Source of the DNA: Arthrobacter nitrophenolicus
Lineage (GTDB): Bacteria; Actinomycetota; Actinomycetes; Actinomycetales; Micrococcaceae
Reading direction: 5' to 3'
DNA length: 64,000 nt
NCBI RefSeq assembly: GCF_000332815.1
Contig: NZ_AOFD01000010.1
Span: 1-64,000 of the forward strand
Shown here in pieces: positions 1 to 7,159 of the stretch (positions within the stretch are counted from its first letter, which is position 1; every line of letters starts with the position of its first letter). Position numbers and translations under genes: made by a program. The notes under the pieces were generated by a model. That model ran no database searches. It worked only from the letters and a program-made list of their open reading frames with translations, and was not told the origin of the DNA.

Positions 1-164
1 TGTTCCAGCGCCGCGGCCCAGCCGGCCTCGACGGCGAGGATCGCCGCCAGTACGGCACCGTCACCCGTCAGCGCAGCCACCATGGGCGATGCGGAGGCGG
101 GCCGGAGCAGGCCGGCGTCGACACCGTGGCCGGCGGCCGCGTTCGGGGCAGCGGCGTCCGTCAC
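1..164 (-). CDS. pcaB: 3-carboxy-cis,cis-muconate cycloisomerase, N-terminal fragment
   Basis: The open frame starts with GTG at 164 and runs off the left edge of the window, so only about 54 residues are present. They include a segment reading GLLRPASASPMVAALTGD followed by AVLAAILAVEAGWAAAL, which resembles the N-terminus of PcaB, a fumarase/aspartase-superfamily enzyme. PcaB cyclises beta-carboxymuconate, the product of protocatechuate 3,4-dioxygenase, in the beta-ketoadipate pathway. The start codon overlaps the pcaG stop by GTGA, a typical sign of translational coupling inside a pca operon. Identity rests on these residues plus position directly after pcaHG; the catalytic C-terminal part is outside the window. 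Confidence 0.78.
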   Translation of the reverse strand, partial: MTDAAAPNAAAGHGVDAGLLRPASASPMVAALTGDGAVLAAILAVEAGWAAALE

Positions 165-726
165 TGGAAGTCCAGGAAGACGGTCTCGCCCTCACCCTGG
201 AGGCGGATGTCGAACGTCAGGCCGCCGTCGGGATCACGCCGCGCGATAAGGGTCTTGCGCCGTTCCGGGTCCAGGGAGGACAGCAGCGGGTCCTGGGCCA
301 GGGCCTCCTCGTTTTCCGGCAGGTAGGTGCGGGTGAAGAGCCGGTTGGTCAGGCCGCGGGCAAAGACGGCCACCGAGATGAAGGGGGCCGCGCCGGGCTT
401 GGTGGCACCGGGGTTGACGGTGGTGAAGGTGTAGATACCGGTGTTGCCCACGGCGCCGCGGCCCCACCCGGTGAAGGTGTAGCCGTCGCGGTGGAATGAA
501 CCGGTCTGCTGGACGATGTTGCCCTCCGCGTCGGGCTGCCAGATTTCCAGGATGGCGTCCGGGATCGTCTCTCCGGCGCGTCGTAGACGGTGCCCTGGAG
601 GCGGATGGAGCCGGGCGATCCCGGGGCAAGGAGCTCGTTGTCCTTCTCGAACGGCAGCGCGTAGCCGTAGAACGGGCCCACGGTCTGGCCGGGGGTGGGG
701 ACGAGCTGGCTGGTCTGGTTGCTCAT
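161..726 (-). CDS. pcaG: Protocatechuate 3,4-dioxygenase alpha subunit (frameshifted in this sequence)
   Basis: PcaG is the non-iron-binding partner of PcaH in the intradiol ring-cleaving dioxygenase that converts protocatechuate to 3-carboxy-cis,cis-muconate. The start at 726 gives MSNQTSQLVPTPGQTVGPFY, typical of the subunit. The frame is lost at about 575, where the plus strand reads ctccggcgcg and a third G would restore the expected PGETIPDA; the rest (DAILEIWQPDAEG to the end, FDIRLQGEGETVFLDFQ) then reads through to the stop at 161. With one base added the gene encodes 188 residues, the usual length. It lies 16 bp after pcaH and overlaps pcaB by 4 bp. I think a consensus error is more likely than a real mutation because other genes here show the same defect. 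Confidence 0.88.
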
Positions 727-742
727 GTGACTGGTCCTCTGC

Positions 743-1609
743 CTATTCCTCGTCGCCTGCGGCACCAAGTGCCTCGTTTTCGGTCCAGGTCCGCTTGGGA
801 CCGGTCAGGACAATGTCCCAGTTGTAGCCCAGGGCCCACTCCGGTTCGGTGAGGCTGTGGTCGTAGCTTGCCACCAGCCGGTCGCGGGCGTCCTGGTCCA
901 CGATGGTCTGGTAGATGGGGTCCAACGGGAACAGCTGGTCGCCCGGGAAGTACATCTGGGTGATGATGCGCTGGGTGAACTCGGTGCCGAACAGCGAGAA
1001 GTGGATGTGCGCCGGACGCCAGGCGTTCAGGTGGTTCTTCCACGGGTACGCGCCCGGCTTGATGGTGGTGAACCGGTAGGAACCGTCCGGACCGGTGATG
1101 CAGCGGCCGATGCCCGTGAAGTTCGGGTCGATCGGTGCCGGGTGCTGGTCGCGCTTATGGATGTACCGGCCGGAGGCGTTGGCCTGCCAGATCTCCACGA
1201 GCTGCCCCGCCACCGGGCGGCCGTCGCCGTCCAGGACTTTGCCGGCCACGATGATGCGTTCGCCCTGGGGTTCGCCGTTGTGCTGGATGGTCAGGTCTGA
1301 TTCCAGGGCGTGGACGTCCTGGTGGCCGAAGGCAGGCGAGAACAGTTCGATGGTTTCCGGATCCGCGTGGTGCAGGCTCTTGGTGGGGTGCCGGAGGATG
1401 CTGCTGCGGTACGGCGGGTAGTCCAGCCGGGGCTGGGTTTCCGCCGGGGCGCCGTCCTTCAGTGCACGGGCGTAGGCGTCGGCCAGGCCGTTGATCTCTG
1501 CGCTGAGGTCCTGCTGGGTTTCCACGGCTGTGTCCAGGGGCGCATGTCCTGCCTTGGGTTCGGCAGCCGGGACAAGCTCGTCCGTGGGGGCGTTCAATTC
1601 GTGCGGCAC
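743..1609 (-). CDS. pcaH: Protocatechuate 3,4-dioxygenase beta subunit
   Basis: PcaH carries the catalytic non-haem Fe(III) of protocatechuate 3,4-dioxygenase. The predicted product has 288 residues. The four iron ligands expected for the family are visible: Tyr in GRYIHKRDQHP, Tyr in KPGAYPW, and two His in WRPAHIHFSLFG. The frame is open further upstream to 1690, but I choose GTG at 1609 because AAAGGAG sits six bases before it and the extra N-terminal residues are not family-like. The N-terminal extension of about 60 residues before the LDYPPYRSS segment is usual for actinobacterial PcaH. It lies 46 bp after qsuB and 16 bp before pcaG, so it is probably transcribed from the promoter upstream of qsuD. 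Confidence 0.94.
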   Translation of the reverse strand: MPHELNAPTDELVPAAEPKAGHAPLDTAVETQQDLSAEINGLADAYARALKDGAPAETQPRLDYPPYRSSILRHPTKSLHHADPETIELFSPAFGHQDVHALESDLTIQHNGEPQGERIIVAGKVLDGDGRPVAGQLVEIWQANASGRYIHKRDQHPAPIDPNFTGIGRCITGPDGSYRFTTIKPGAYPWKNHLNAWRPAHIHFSLFGTEFTQRIITQMYFPGDQLFPLDPIYQTIVDQDARDRLVASYDHSLTEPEWALGYNWDIVLTGPKRTWTENEALGAAGDEE

Positions 1610-1655
1610 GGCTGGCTCCTTTCTGGTGTTTGGTTGGGTTTGCAGTGGTGCGGGT

Positions 1656-3524
1656 TCAGGGGCGGTGCAGGGAGTCGTACTGGACCGCATGCCGAACCGG
1701 GGCGTTGGGCGCCCCGTAGCCGTCGTAGTTGCCGCGGCGTTCCACCATCTCGAAGAACACGCTGCCCACCGTGGCGGTGTAGAAGTGCAGGAATTCGCCG
1801 TCGGCGTCGCGGTCGTACAGGAGGTTCAGTTCCCGGAGCGTGGCCAGGAAACCGGGTTCGAGATCGAACCGGGCGTCCAGGTCCTCGTAGTAGTTGGCAG
1901 GGATCTGCAGGAACTCCAGGCCGCGGCGGCGGGCCTCCCGGGCCGTGGCCACGAGGTCCTCCACCGCGAAGGCGATGTGTTCCTGGTAGGTCTGGCGCAC
2001 CTCGCTCTGTGCCTGCTGCACGGGTGCGAGGTTGAGCACCAGCCGCACGGCGCCGTCGGACGTCTGCATGACCTGCGAGCGGACCAGGCCGCTGGGGCTG
2101 GGAACCTCGGCGAACGGCTGCGGTTCCAAAGCCAGCGCACTGGTGTAGAAGAGGACGGCCTCGTCGAAGTGCTGCCAGGGCTGGGCCAGGTTGACGTGGT
2201 CGATGACGGCGCTGGCTCCGCTCGAGGGGTGCTCCAGGCCCTCGCCGAACTCGCGCGTCCACGCCGCGGTGCCGTCCGGGCTGCCCTGGCACAGGAAGAT
2301 TTCCGTGGAGTCCGGGGCCGCGATGCCCTGGAACACCTCCTCGTCAGCCTGGACCTTGCGGGCCACCACCGGCGCCTTGAGCTGCTGGGCGCGGGCGGAG
2401 GCAATGACCGGCGAATCGACGTCGAACCCCAGGGCGGCGATGGCCGGTTCGGTGTGCAGGGCTGCCTGCTCGTTGATGATCACGCGCGCCTGGCCCATGG
2501 TCCAGAGCTGGACGTCCTTGGTGCGGTGGCGGCCCTGGAAGGCGAAGCCGAGCTGGCCGAGGAGCTTTTCAAGCTGGGCGGTATCGTCTGCCTTGACCTC
2601 GGCGAAGTTGAACCCGGCGGGCTCGTTCACCTTGGGCAGGGTGGCCAGTTCCATGGGATAACGACGGCGGAGGGCGGCGCCGCCGGCCCCTTCGGCGTCC
2701 GTGGCGGCGAGCCATTTGGCGCTCTGTTCCTCGAGCCAGATGAGCGACCGCATGGCGTCCACGGCAGTGCGCTCGACGTCGGACTGGCGGAAGACGTCAT
2801 TGAACACTTCGAGGGAGACGGGACCTGTGTAGCCGGCACGGACCACATGCCCCATGAACTTGGCCAGCTCAAACTGGCCTTCACCGGGGAATACCCGGTA
2901 GTGGCGGCTCCAGGAGAGCACGTCCATGGACAGCTTGGGGGCGTCGGCCACCTGGACGAAGAAGATCTTGTCCGCGTTGATCTGCTCGATCGGCGCGGTG
3001 TCCCAGTCGCGGGAGAGGATGTGGAAGGAGTCCAGGCAGGTTCCGAGGTTGGGGTGGTCCACCATCTCCACGAGCCGGTACGCGTGCTCGTAGTCGTTCA
3101 CGTGCTTGCCCCAGGCGAGGGCCTCGTACGCCACCTTGATGCCGTGGTCTCCGGCAAGCCCGGCCAGCTGCGCCAGTTGGGAGGCGCGCAGGCCGTCGTC
3201 GTCGATCGTGGCCGTGGCAACGTTGGAGCAGACCAGGATGGTGTCCATGCCCAGGCGGGACATGAGCCCGAACTTCGCCTCAGCCCGGCGGAGGTTGGCC
3301 TTGAGCAGGTCCGGGGTGACGCCGTCGAAATCCCGGAACGGCTGGTAGAGGTCCAAACCCAGCCCGAGGTCCGCGGCCATCTTCCGGACATCCTCCGGGC
3401 TCAGCGGCGAGGTGACCAGGTCCTGCTCGAAGATCTCGATGCCGTCGAAGCCGGCGATGGCGCAGGCCTGCATCTTTTCCTTGAGGGTGCCGGAGAGGCA
3501 GACGGTGGCGATTCCCGTACGCAT
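1656..3524 (-). CDS. qsuB: 3-Dehydroshikimate dehydratase, two-domain (QsuB/QuiC type)
   Basis: The enzyme dehydrates 3-dehydroshikimate to protocatechuate, linking quinate/shikimate degradation to the beta-ketoadipate pathway. The 622-residue length and two-domain layout match QsuB/QuiC1. The N-terminal xylose-isomerase-like TIM barrel (about 1-285) has the metal-site residues at the positions known from Pseudomonas QuiC1: Glu134 (VAYEAL), Asp165 and His168 (CLDSFHIL), Gln191 (FFVQVAD) and Glu239 (VSLEVFN). The C-terminal half (about 310-620) is a vicinal-oxygen-chelate/4-hydroxyphenylpyruvate-dioxygenase-like domain with AVIDHVNLA, HIAFAVEDL and SVFFEMVERR. Its start overlaps the qsuD stop (TGATG). 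The alternative symbol is quiC. Confidence 0.94.
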   Translation of the reverse strand: MRTGIATVCLSGTLKEKMQACAIAGFDGIEIFEQDLVTSPLSPEDVRKMAADLGLGLDLYQPFRDFDGVTPDLLKANLRRAEAKFGLMSRLGMDTILVCSNVATATIDDDGLRASQLAQLAGLAGDHGIKVAYEALAWGKHVNDYEHAYRLVEMVDHPNLGTCLDSFHILSRDWDTAPIEQINADKIFFVQVADAPKLSMDVLSWSRHYRVFPGEGQFELAKFMGHVVRAGYTGPVSLEVFNDVFRQSDVERTAVDAMRSLIWLEEQSAKWLAATDAEGAGGAALRRRYPMELATLPKVNEPAGFNFAEVKADDTAQLEKLLGQLGFAFQGRHRTKDVQLWTMGQARVIINEQAALHTEPAIAALGFDVDSPVIASARAQQLKAPVVARKVQADEEVFQGIAAPDSTEIFLCQGSPDGTAAWTREFGEGLEHPSSGASAVIDHVNLAQPWQHFDEAVLFYTSALALEPQPFAEVPSPSGLVRSQVMQTSDGAVRLVLNLAPVQQAQSEVRQTYQEHIAFAVEDLVATAREARRRGLEFLQIPANYYEDLDARFDLEPGFLATLRELNLLYDRDADGEFLHFYTATVGSVFFEMVERRGNYDGYGAPNAPVRHAVQYDSLHRP

Positions 3525-4405
3525 CAGGCGGCCACCTCCTCGGCGGCCACGAGCTCCAGGAAGTGCGAGCGCATGCGGTCCGGGTCGGCGTCCAGGCCGG
3601 TGAAGATCCGGAAAGCGTCGGCCGCCTGGCCCACTGCCATCCGGCCGCCGTCCAGGACGTCACAGCCCTTGGCGCGGGCGCCGCGGACCAGTTCGGTGTC
3701 GATGGGGCGGTAGACGATGTCCGCCACCCAGTGGCGTGCTTCCAGCAGGTCAAGGTCAAGGGGTACGCCGGGGTGCGCAGCCATGCCGACCGGCGTGCAG
3801 TGCACCAGGCCGTCGGCCAGCGGCATCAGCTGCGGCAGCTCCGCCGTCGTCCGGGCCGTAACGGTGGCGTGCGGGAAGAAGCCTGCCAGTTCCGCCGCCC
3901 GCTCCGCGGCGCGCGCAGGGTCCATGTCCACCAGGTCCAGCGTCCTGACTCCGGCGGTGAGCAGGGCATAGGCGACGGCGGATCCGGCGCCGCCTGCACC
4001 AAGCTGCACCACGCGGTCCAGCCGTGCACCCGGCAGGCCGGAGGCCAGGGCTGCGGCGAAGCCGGAGAAGTCGGTGTTGTGGCCGATGAAGCGGCCGTCC
4101 CGGATGACCACCGTGTTCACGGCGCCCAGCCGGCGGGCGTCCGGGGAGATTTCATCCAGGTGCTGCAGGACCAGCTGCTTGCAGGGATGGGTGATGTTGA
4201 GCCCGTTGAATCCGAGGGTGCGTGCACTCTGAAGGAGCTCGCCCACAGCTTCGCCGGGCAGGCCCAGCTCCAGGAGGTCGATGGGACGGTACAGGTAGCG
4301 CAGGCCTTGCACATCCCCTTCGCGTTCGTGCATGGGCGGGGTGAGTGACGGCGTGACGCCGTCGCCGACCAGTCCCACCAGGTAGGACTCAGTTCGAGAA
4401 CTCAT
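3524..4405 (-). CDS. qsuD: NAD-dependent quinate/shikimate dehydrogenase
   Basis: An AroE-fold enzyme of 293 residues. It has the substrate motif NITHPCKQLV with the catalytic Lys, the partner Asp in GHNTDFSGF, and a Rossmann loop GAGGAGSAVAYAL. The second strand of the nucleotide fold ends DLVDMDPAR: the acidic residue there favours NAD over NADP, as in catabolic quinate/shikimate dehydrogenases, whereas biosynthetic AroE usually has an NR-type loop. It is the first gene of the qsuD-qsuB-pcaHGB operon, so it most likely oxidises shikimate to 3-dehydroshikimate (or quinate to 3-dehydroquinate). No 3-dehydroquinate dehydratase is present nearby. A two-site operator lies 77-110 bp before the start. 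Confidence 0.9.
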   Translation of the reverse strand: MSSRTESYLVGLVGDGVTPSLTPPMHEREGDVQGLRYLYRPIDLLELGLPGEAVGELLQSARTLGFNGLNITHPCKQLVLQHLDEISPDARRLGAVNTVVIRDGRFIGHNTDFSGFAAALASGLPGARLDRVVQLGAGGAGSAVAYALLTAGVRTLDLVDMDPARAAERAAELAGFFPHATVTARTTAELPQLMPLADGLVHCTPVGMAAHPGVPLDLDLLEARHWVADIVYRPIDTELVRGARAKGCDVLDGGRMAVGQAADAFRIFTGLDADPDRMRSHFLELVAAEEVAA

Positions 4406-4481
4406 CCGTGCAGCTCCTTTGGTAACGGCACCGGACCAGCCCTGCGGCGGTTCCGGTGATGGAAAATACAGTACAGCATTT

Positions 4482-4515
4482 GTTCACTTATCGCACTCCT
4501 GTTCGAGATACGAAC
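4482..4515. promoter_or_regulatory. Two-site IclR/PcaR-like operator upstream of qsuD
   Basis: Two 15-bp sites lie 4 bp apart. Read on the plus strand they are GTTCACTTATCGCAC (4482-4496) and the perfect palindrome GTTCGAGATACGAAC (4501-4515), with arms GTTCG and CGAAC around five bases. The first resembles the GTTCGATAATCGCAC consensus of PcaU/PcaR/PobR sites, matching at 12 of 15 positions. The same pair, in the same order relative to transcription and with the same 4-bp spacer, occurs at 17086-17119 before the AAHS transporter. A plausible -10 (TACTGT on the minus strand) follows the downstream site by about 9 bp, which would suit an activator. Confidence 0.7.
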
Positions 4516-4517
4516 TT

Positions 4518-5357
4518 TTAGCGCTGGGGAAGGCGTGCCGCCAGTTCCGCTGCGGCCTCCTGCAGGAGCGGGACATAGGCCTCGAGCGCCTCGAGGCTGA
4601 GCCGGAAGACGGGCACCGCGGTGGCCAGGGACGCGAACGCGTGGCCCTGGGCGTTCAGCAGCGGGACGGCGACGGCGCGCATGCCCGCCTCATTCTCTTC
4701 ATCCATGACGGCGTAGCCCTGGTGGCGCACCTTCTCGACTTCCTCGCGGAAGGCCTGCCTGTCGGTAATGGATTTTTCCGTCAGCGCCTCCAGCGGCAGT
4801 TCGTCCAGCAGCCGCTCGCGCTCCGAATCTTCCGCGAAGGCGACCAGGGCCTTCCCCACCGCCGTGGTGGACAGGGAGCCCAGGTGTCCGGGGTCGCTGG
4901 TGACGCGAAAGATCTGCGGCCCATCCACCTTGTTCACGGTGAGATGGTGGAGGCCGTCGCGGACGCTGAGGATGGTTGCCTCACCCGTCTGCCCGGTGAC
5001 GCGGCGCAGGACCGGGAGGGCGGTGCCGGCAAAGCCGTGATAGCTGGAGACCCGCTGGCCCAGCTGGAAGATGCGCAGGCCAAGGTGGTAGCGGCGCCCG
5101 TCCGGCTCATAATCCACAAACCCGTCGCGGGCGAGGGAGCCCAGGAGCCTGTATGTGGTGCTGAACGGCAGCTCCGCGCGGCGTGAGATTTCCGCAGCAC
5201 TGGCCCCCCGGGGCTCATCACCCAGGAGGACCAGCAGGCCAAGGGCCTTGCCCACCATGTCCGTCCGGTCCCCCGCCCGCGTCTTTTTTCCGCCTGCCGG
5301 GGCGCCGGCCTCCTCAGCGGGAACGTCATCGGCCACTGTGGTTTGATTCACACTCAT
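4518..5357 (-). CDS. IclR-family transcriptional regulator (PcaR/PobR-like)
   Basis: The 279-residue product has an N-terminal winged helix-turn-helix (GASAAEISRRAELPFSTTYR, about residues 58-77) and an IclR effector domain with LRVTGQTGEATILSVRDG and GSLSTTAVGKALVAF. The frame is open to 5453, but the ATG at 5357 gives a normal-length protein with a short disordered leader. It lies just upstream of the qsuD operon and divergent from the MHS transporter. The operator at 4482-4515 sits directly after its stop codon and in front of qsuD, and another half-site-like sequence overlaps its own start, so I infer that it controls the operon and possibly itself. The ligand is unknown; protocatechuate, shikimate or quinate are natural guesses. 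Confidence 0.87.
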   Translation of the reverse strand: MSVNQTTVADDVPAEEAGAPAGGKKTRAGDRTDMVGKALGLLVLLGDEPRGASAAEISRRAELPFSTTYRLLGSLARDGFVDYEPDGRRYHLGLRIFQLGQRVSSYHGFAGTALPVLRRVTGQTGEATILSVRDGLHHLTVNKVDGPQIFRVTSDPGHLGSLSTTAVGKALVAFAEDSERERLLDELPLEALTEKSITDRQAFREEVEKVRHQGYAVMDEENEAGMRAVAVPLLNAQGHAFASLATAVPVFRLSLEALEAYVPLLQEAAAELAARLPQR

Positions 5358-5358
5358 A

Positions 5359-5463
5359 GCTCGATATTGCCACAATGTGAGAGCTATTTCTAGATCGTGA
5401 TCATTTTCTTGACAGGTGACTGCCCTCACAGCCATCATTGCTGTATCGCACAAGTAGCTCTCA
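5359..5463. promoter_or_regulatory. Divergent promoter region between the IclR gene and the MHS transporter, with long-range inverted repeat
   Basis: A perfect 9-bp inverted repeat, TGAGAGCTA at 5378-5386 and TAGCTCTCA at 5455-5463, brackets the central promoter region; each arm also has CACA a few bases outside it. Between the arms lie a TTGACA box (5409-5414) and GATCGTGATC (5393-5402). Weak matches to the operator consensus occur at 5359-5373 and 5437-5451 (the latter ends TATCGCAC). These features suggest regulated divergent transcription, but no protein can be assigned with certainty. Confidence 0.45.
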
Positions 5464-5586
5464 TCATGTGGCTACTCGCCCTGGACCTCCACCGGACTCC
5501 AGCCGCATCGCGCCCCGCCCGCACCCAGGCACGGCTGCGATCCCCCAAGATTCACCAGCGACAATGTCGTCACACAAAGGAACTCC

Positions 5587-6906
5587 ATGAGCCAGACTCT
5601 TCCGTCCGCCGGAGCGGGTACCGCCACCCATGCCGGGACGCCCAAGAAGGCGGCCCTCGCCAGCTTCCTGGGCAGCGCCGTCGAATACTACGACTTCTTC
5701 ATCTTCGGCTCGGCAGCGGCGCTGATCTTCCCCACTGTCTTCTTCCCCGACGCTGACGCCAACGCCGCCATCATGTCGTTCGCCACCTTCGGCTTCGCCT
5801 ATGTGGCACGCCCCGTTGGCGCCGTGATCCTGGGGCACTTCGGTGACAGGATCGGCCGGCGGAAGGTGCTGATGTTCACCCTGATCCTGATGGGCGCCTC
5901 CACCTTCCTCATCGGCTGCCTGCCCGACTTCAACACCGTGGGCTGGTGGGCTCCGGCACTGCTGGTCCTGGCCCGGCTCTGCCAGGGCCTTTCCGCCGCC
6001 GGCGAGCAGGCCGGTGCATCCTCCATGACGCTGGAACACGCCCCGGACAACCGCCGCTCCTTCTTCACCTCGTGGACCCTCACCGGCACCCAGGGCGGCC
6101 AGATCCTCGCGGCCCTCGTTTTCATCCCCGTCCTGGCCCTTCCGGACGAGATCAAGTACGGCATCGGGTGGCGCATCCCCTTCTGGCTGAGCGCCGTGGT
6201 GGTCGTGGTGGCGTTCTTCATCCGCCGTACGCTGCACGAGCCGCCCGCCTTCGAGGAAGCCCAGAAGTCCGCGCAGATCTCCAAGCTCCCGGTTGCCGAC
6301 CTGCTCAAGGGCCACTGGCGGGACGTCCTCCGCGTTATCTGCTGCGCCTTCATCGCCGCCGTCTCCACCGTCTTCGGCACCCTGGCCATCAGCTACGCCA
6401 AGACCGTTGCCGGGGTGGACGGGACCATCACGCTGTGGCTGGTGGTCGGCGCCAACCTCGTGGCCCTGGGCACCCAGCCGCTGTTCGGCATGCTCGCGGA
6501 CAAGATCGGCCGCAAGCCCGTGTTCATCTACGGCGCGGTGGCCAGCGCGGTGCTGACGCCCCTGTTCCTGCTCAGCCTTGAGTCCGGCAGCGTGCCCCTG
6601 ATGTTCCTGGCCGCCATCGGCATGTTCTCCTGCGGCTACGCAGCCTCCAACGCCGTCTGGCCGTCCTTCTACGCGGAGATGTTCAGCACCAAGGTCCGGT
6701 TCTCCGGCCTGGCCATCGGCACCCAGCTCGGCTTCCTGATGGCAGGCTTCGCCCCGGCCATCGTCGCAGCCATGGGCGGCATCAAGGCCGGCGGCTGGGT
6801 CCAGATCAGCATCTTCACCGCGGTCATCTGCGCCGTGGCAGCCATCTCGGCCCTCACCGCCAAGGAATCCTTCAAGACCCCCACCCAGCAGCTGGGCCTG
6901 AAGTAG
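5587..6906 (+). CDS. MHS-family MFS transporter, probable shikimate/quinate symporter
   Basis: A 439-residue 12-helix transporter of the metabolite:H+ symporter family. It has the family signature SFLGSAVEYYDFFIFG at the N-terminus, the loop GHFGDRIGRRKVL between helices 2 and 3, and RLCQGLSAAGEQAGA in helix 4, as in ShiA- and ProP-like carriers. AAAGGA precedes the ATG at the right distance. It is divergent from the IclR regulator and faces the qsuD-qsuB-pca operon, so import of shikimate, quinate or a related acid is the likely role. Other MHS members carry dicarboxylates or betaines, so the substrate is an inference from context. Confidence 0.87.
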   Translation: MSQTLPSAGAGTATHAGTPKKAALASFLGSAVEYYDFFIFGSAAALIFPTVFFPDADANAAIMSFATFGFAYVARPVGAVILGHFGDRIGRRKVLMFTLILMGASTFLIGCLPDFNTVGWWAPALLVLARLCQGLSAAGEQAGASSMTLEHAPDNRRSFFTSWTLTGTQGGQILAALVFIPVLALPDEIKYGIGWRIPFWLSAVVVVVAFFIRRTLHEPPAFEEAQKSAQISKLPVADLLKGHWRDVLRVICCAFIAAVSTVFGTLAISYAKTVAGVDGTITLWLVVGANLVALGTQPLFGMLADKIGRKPVFIYGAVASAVLTPLFLLSLESGSVPLMFLAAIGMFSCGYAASNAVWPSFYAEMFSTKVRFSGLAIGTQLGFLMAGFAPAIVAAMGGIKAGGWVQISIFTAVICAVAAISALTAKESFKTPTQQLGLK

Positions 6907-6946
6907 GCCGCACACCGTACGGTCCCTCCCGGTTGCTCCCCGGACA

Positions 6947-6979
6947 GCCCGCCATTTCCCCGGAAACGGCGGGCTTTTC
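6947..6979 (+). terminator. Rho-independent terminator after the MHS transporter
   Basis: Stem GCCCGCC (6947-6953) pairs with GGCGGGC (6968-6974) and is followed by TTTTC, 40 bp after the transporter stop. Confidence 0.75.
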
Positions 6980-7084
6980 GGTGCCCGGGGACCGGCCGGC
7001 GGGCAGTAACCGGGCAGGAAGGCACGACGGCGGCCGGCTGGGTCATCCGGCAGGCAGGGACCGACATCAATTCACGGTTTTCAG

Positions 7085-7103
7085 GAAGGGAAGGCTACCC
7101 TAA
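7085..7103. promoter_or_regulatory. DtxR/IdeR-like iron box before the ABC importer
   Basis: The 19-bp sequence GAAGGGAAGGCTACCCTAA matches the DtxR/IdeR consensus TTAGGTTAGGCTAACCTAA at 14 of 19 positions, including the full AGGCTA core and the CCTAA right arm. It lies 57 bp before the GTG start of the substrate-binding protein. It suggests that the importer is repressed when iron (or another divalent metal sensed by a DtxR-family repressor) is plentiful. Confidence 0.6.
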
Positions 7104-7159
7104 GTCGTTCCCATCTTTTTATTCCTGCTTCCCCGGCAGCCCTGCAAGGCGGTATTTTC

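Noticed and set aside
1491-3713. 740-residue plus-strand open frame
   Set aside because: It is the antisense shadow of qsuB and pcaH; it has no family motif and high-GC codon bias creates such frames.
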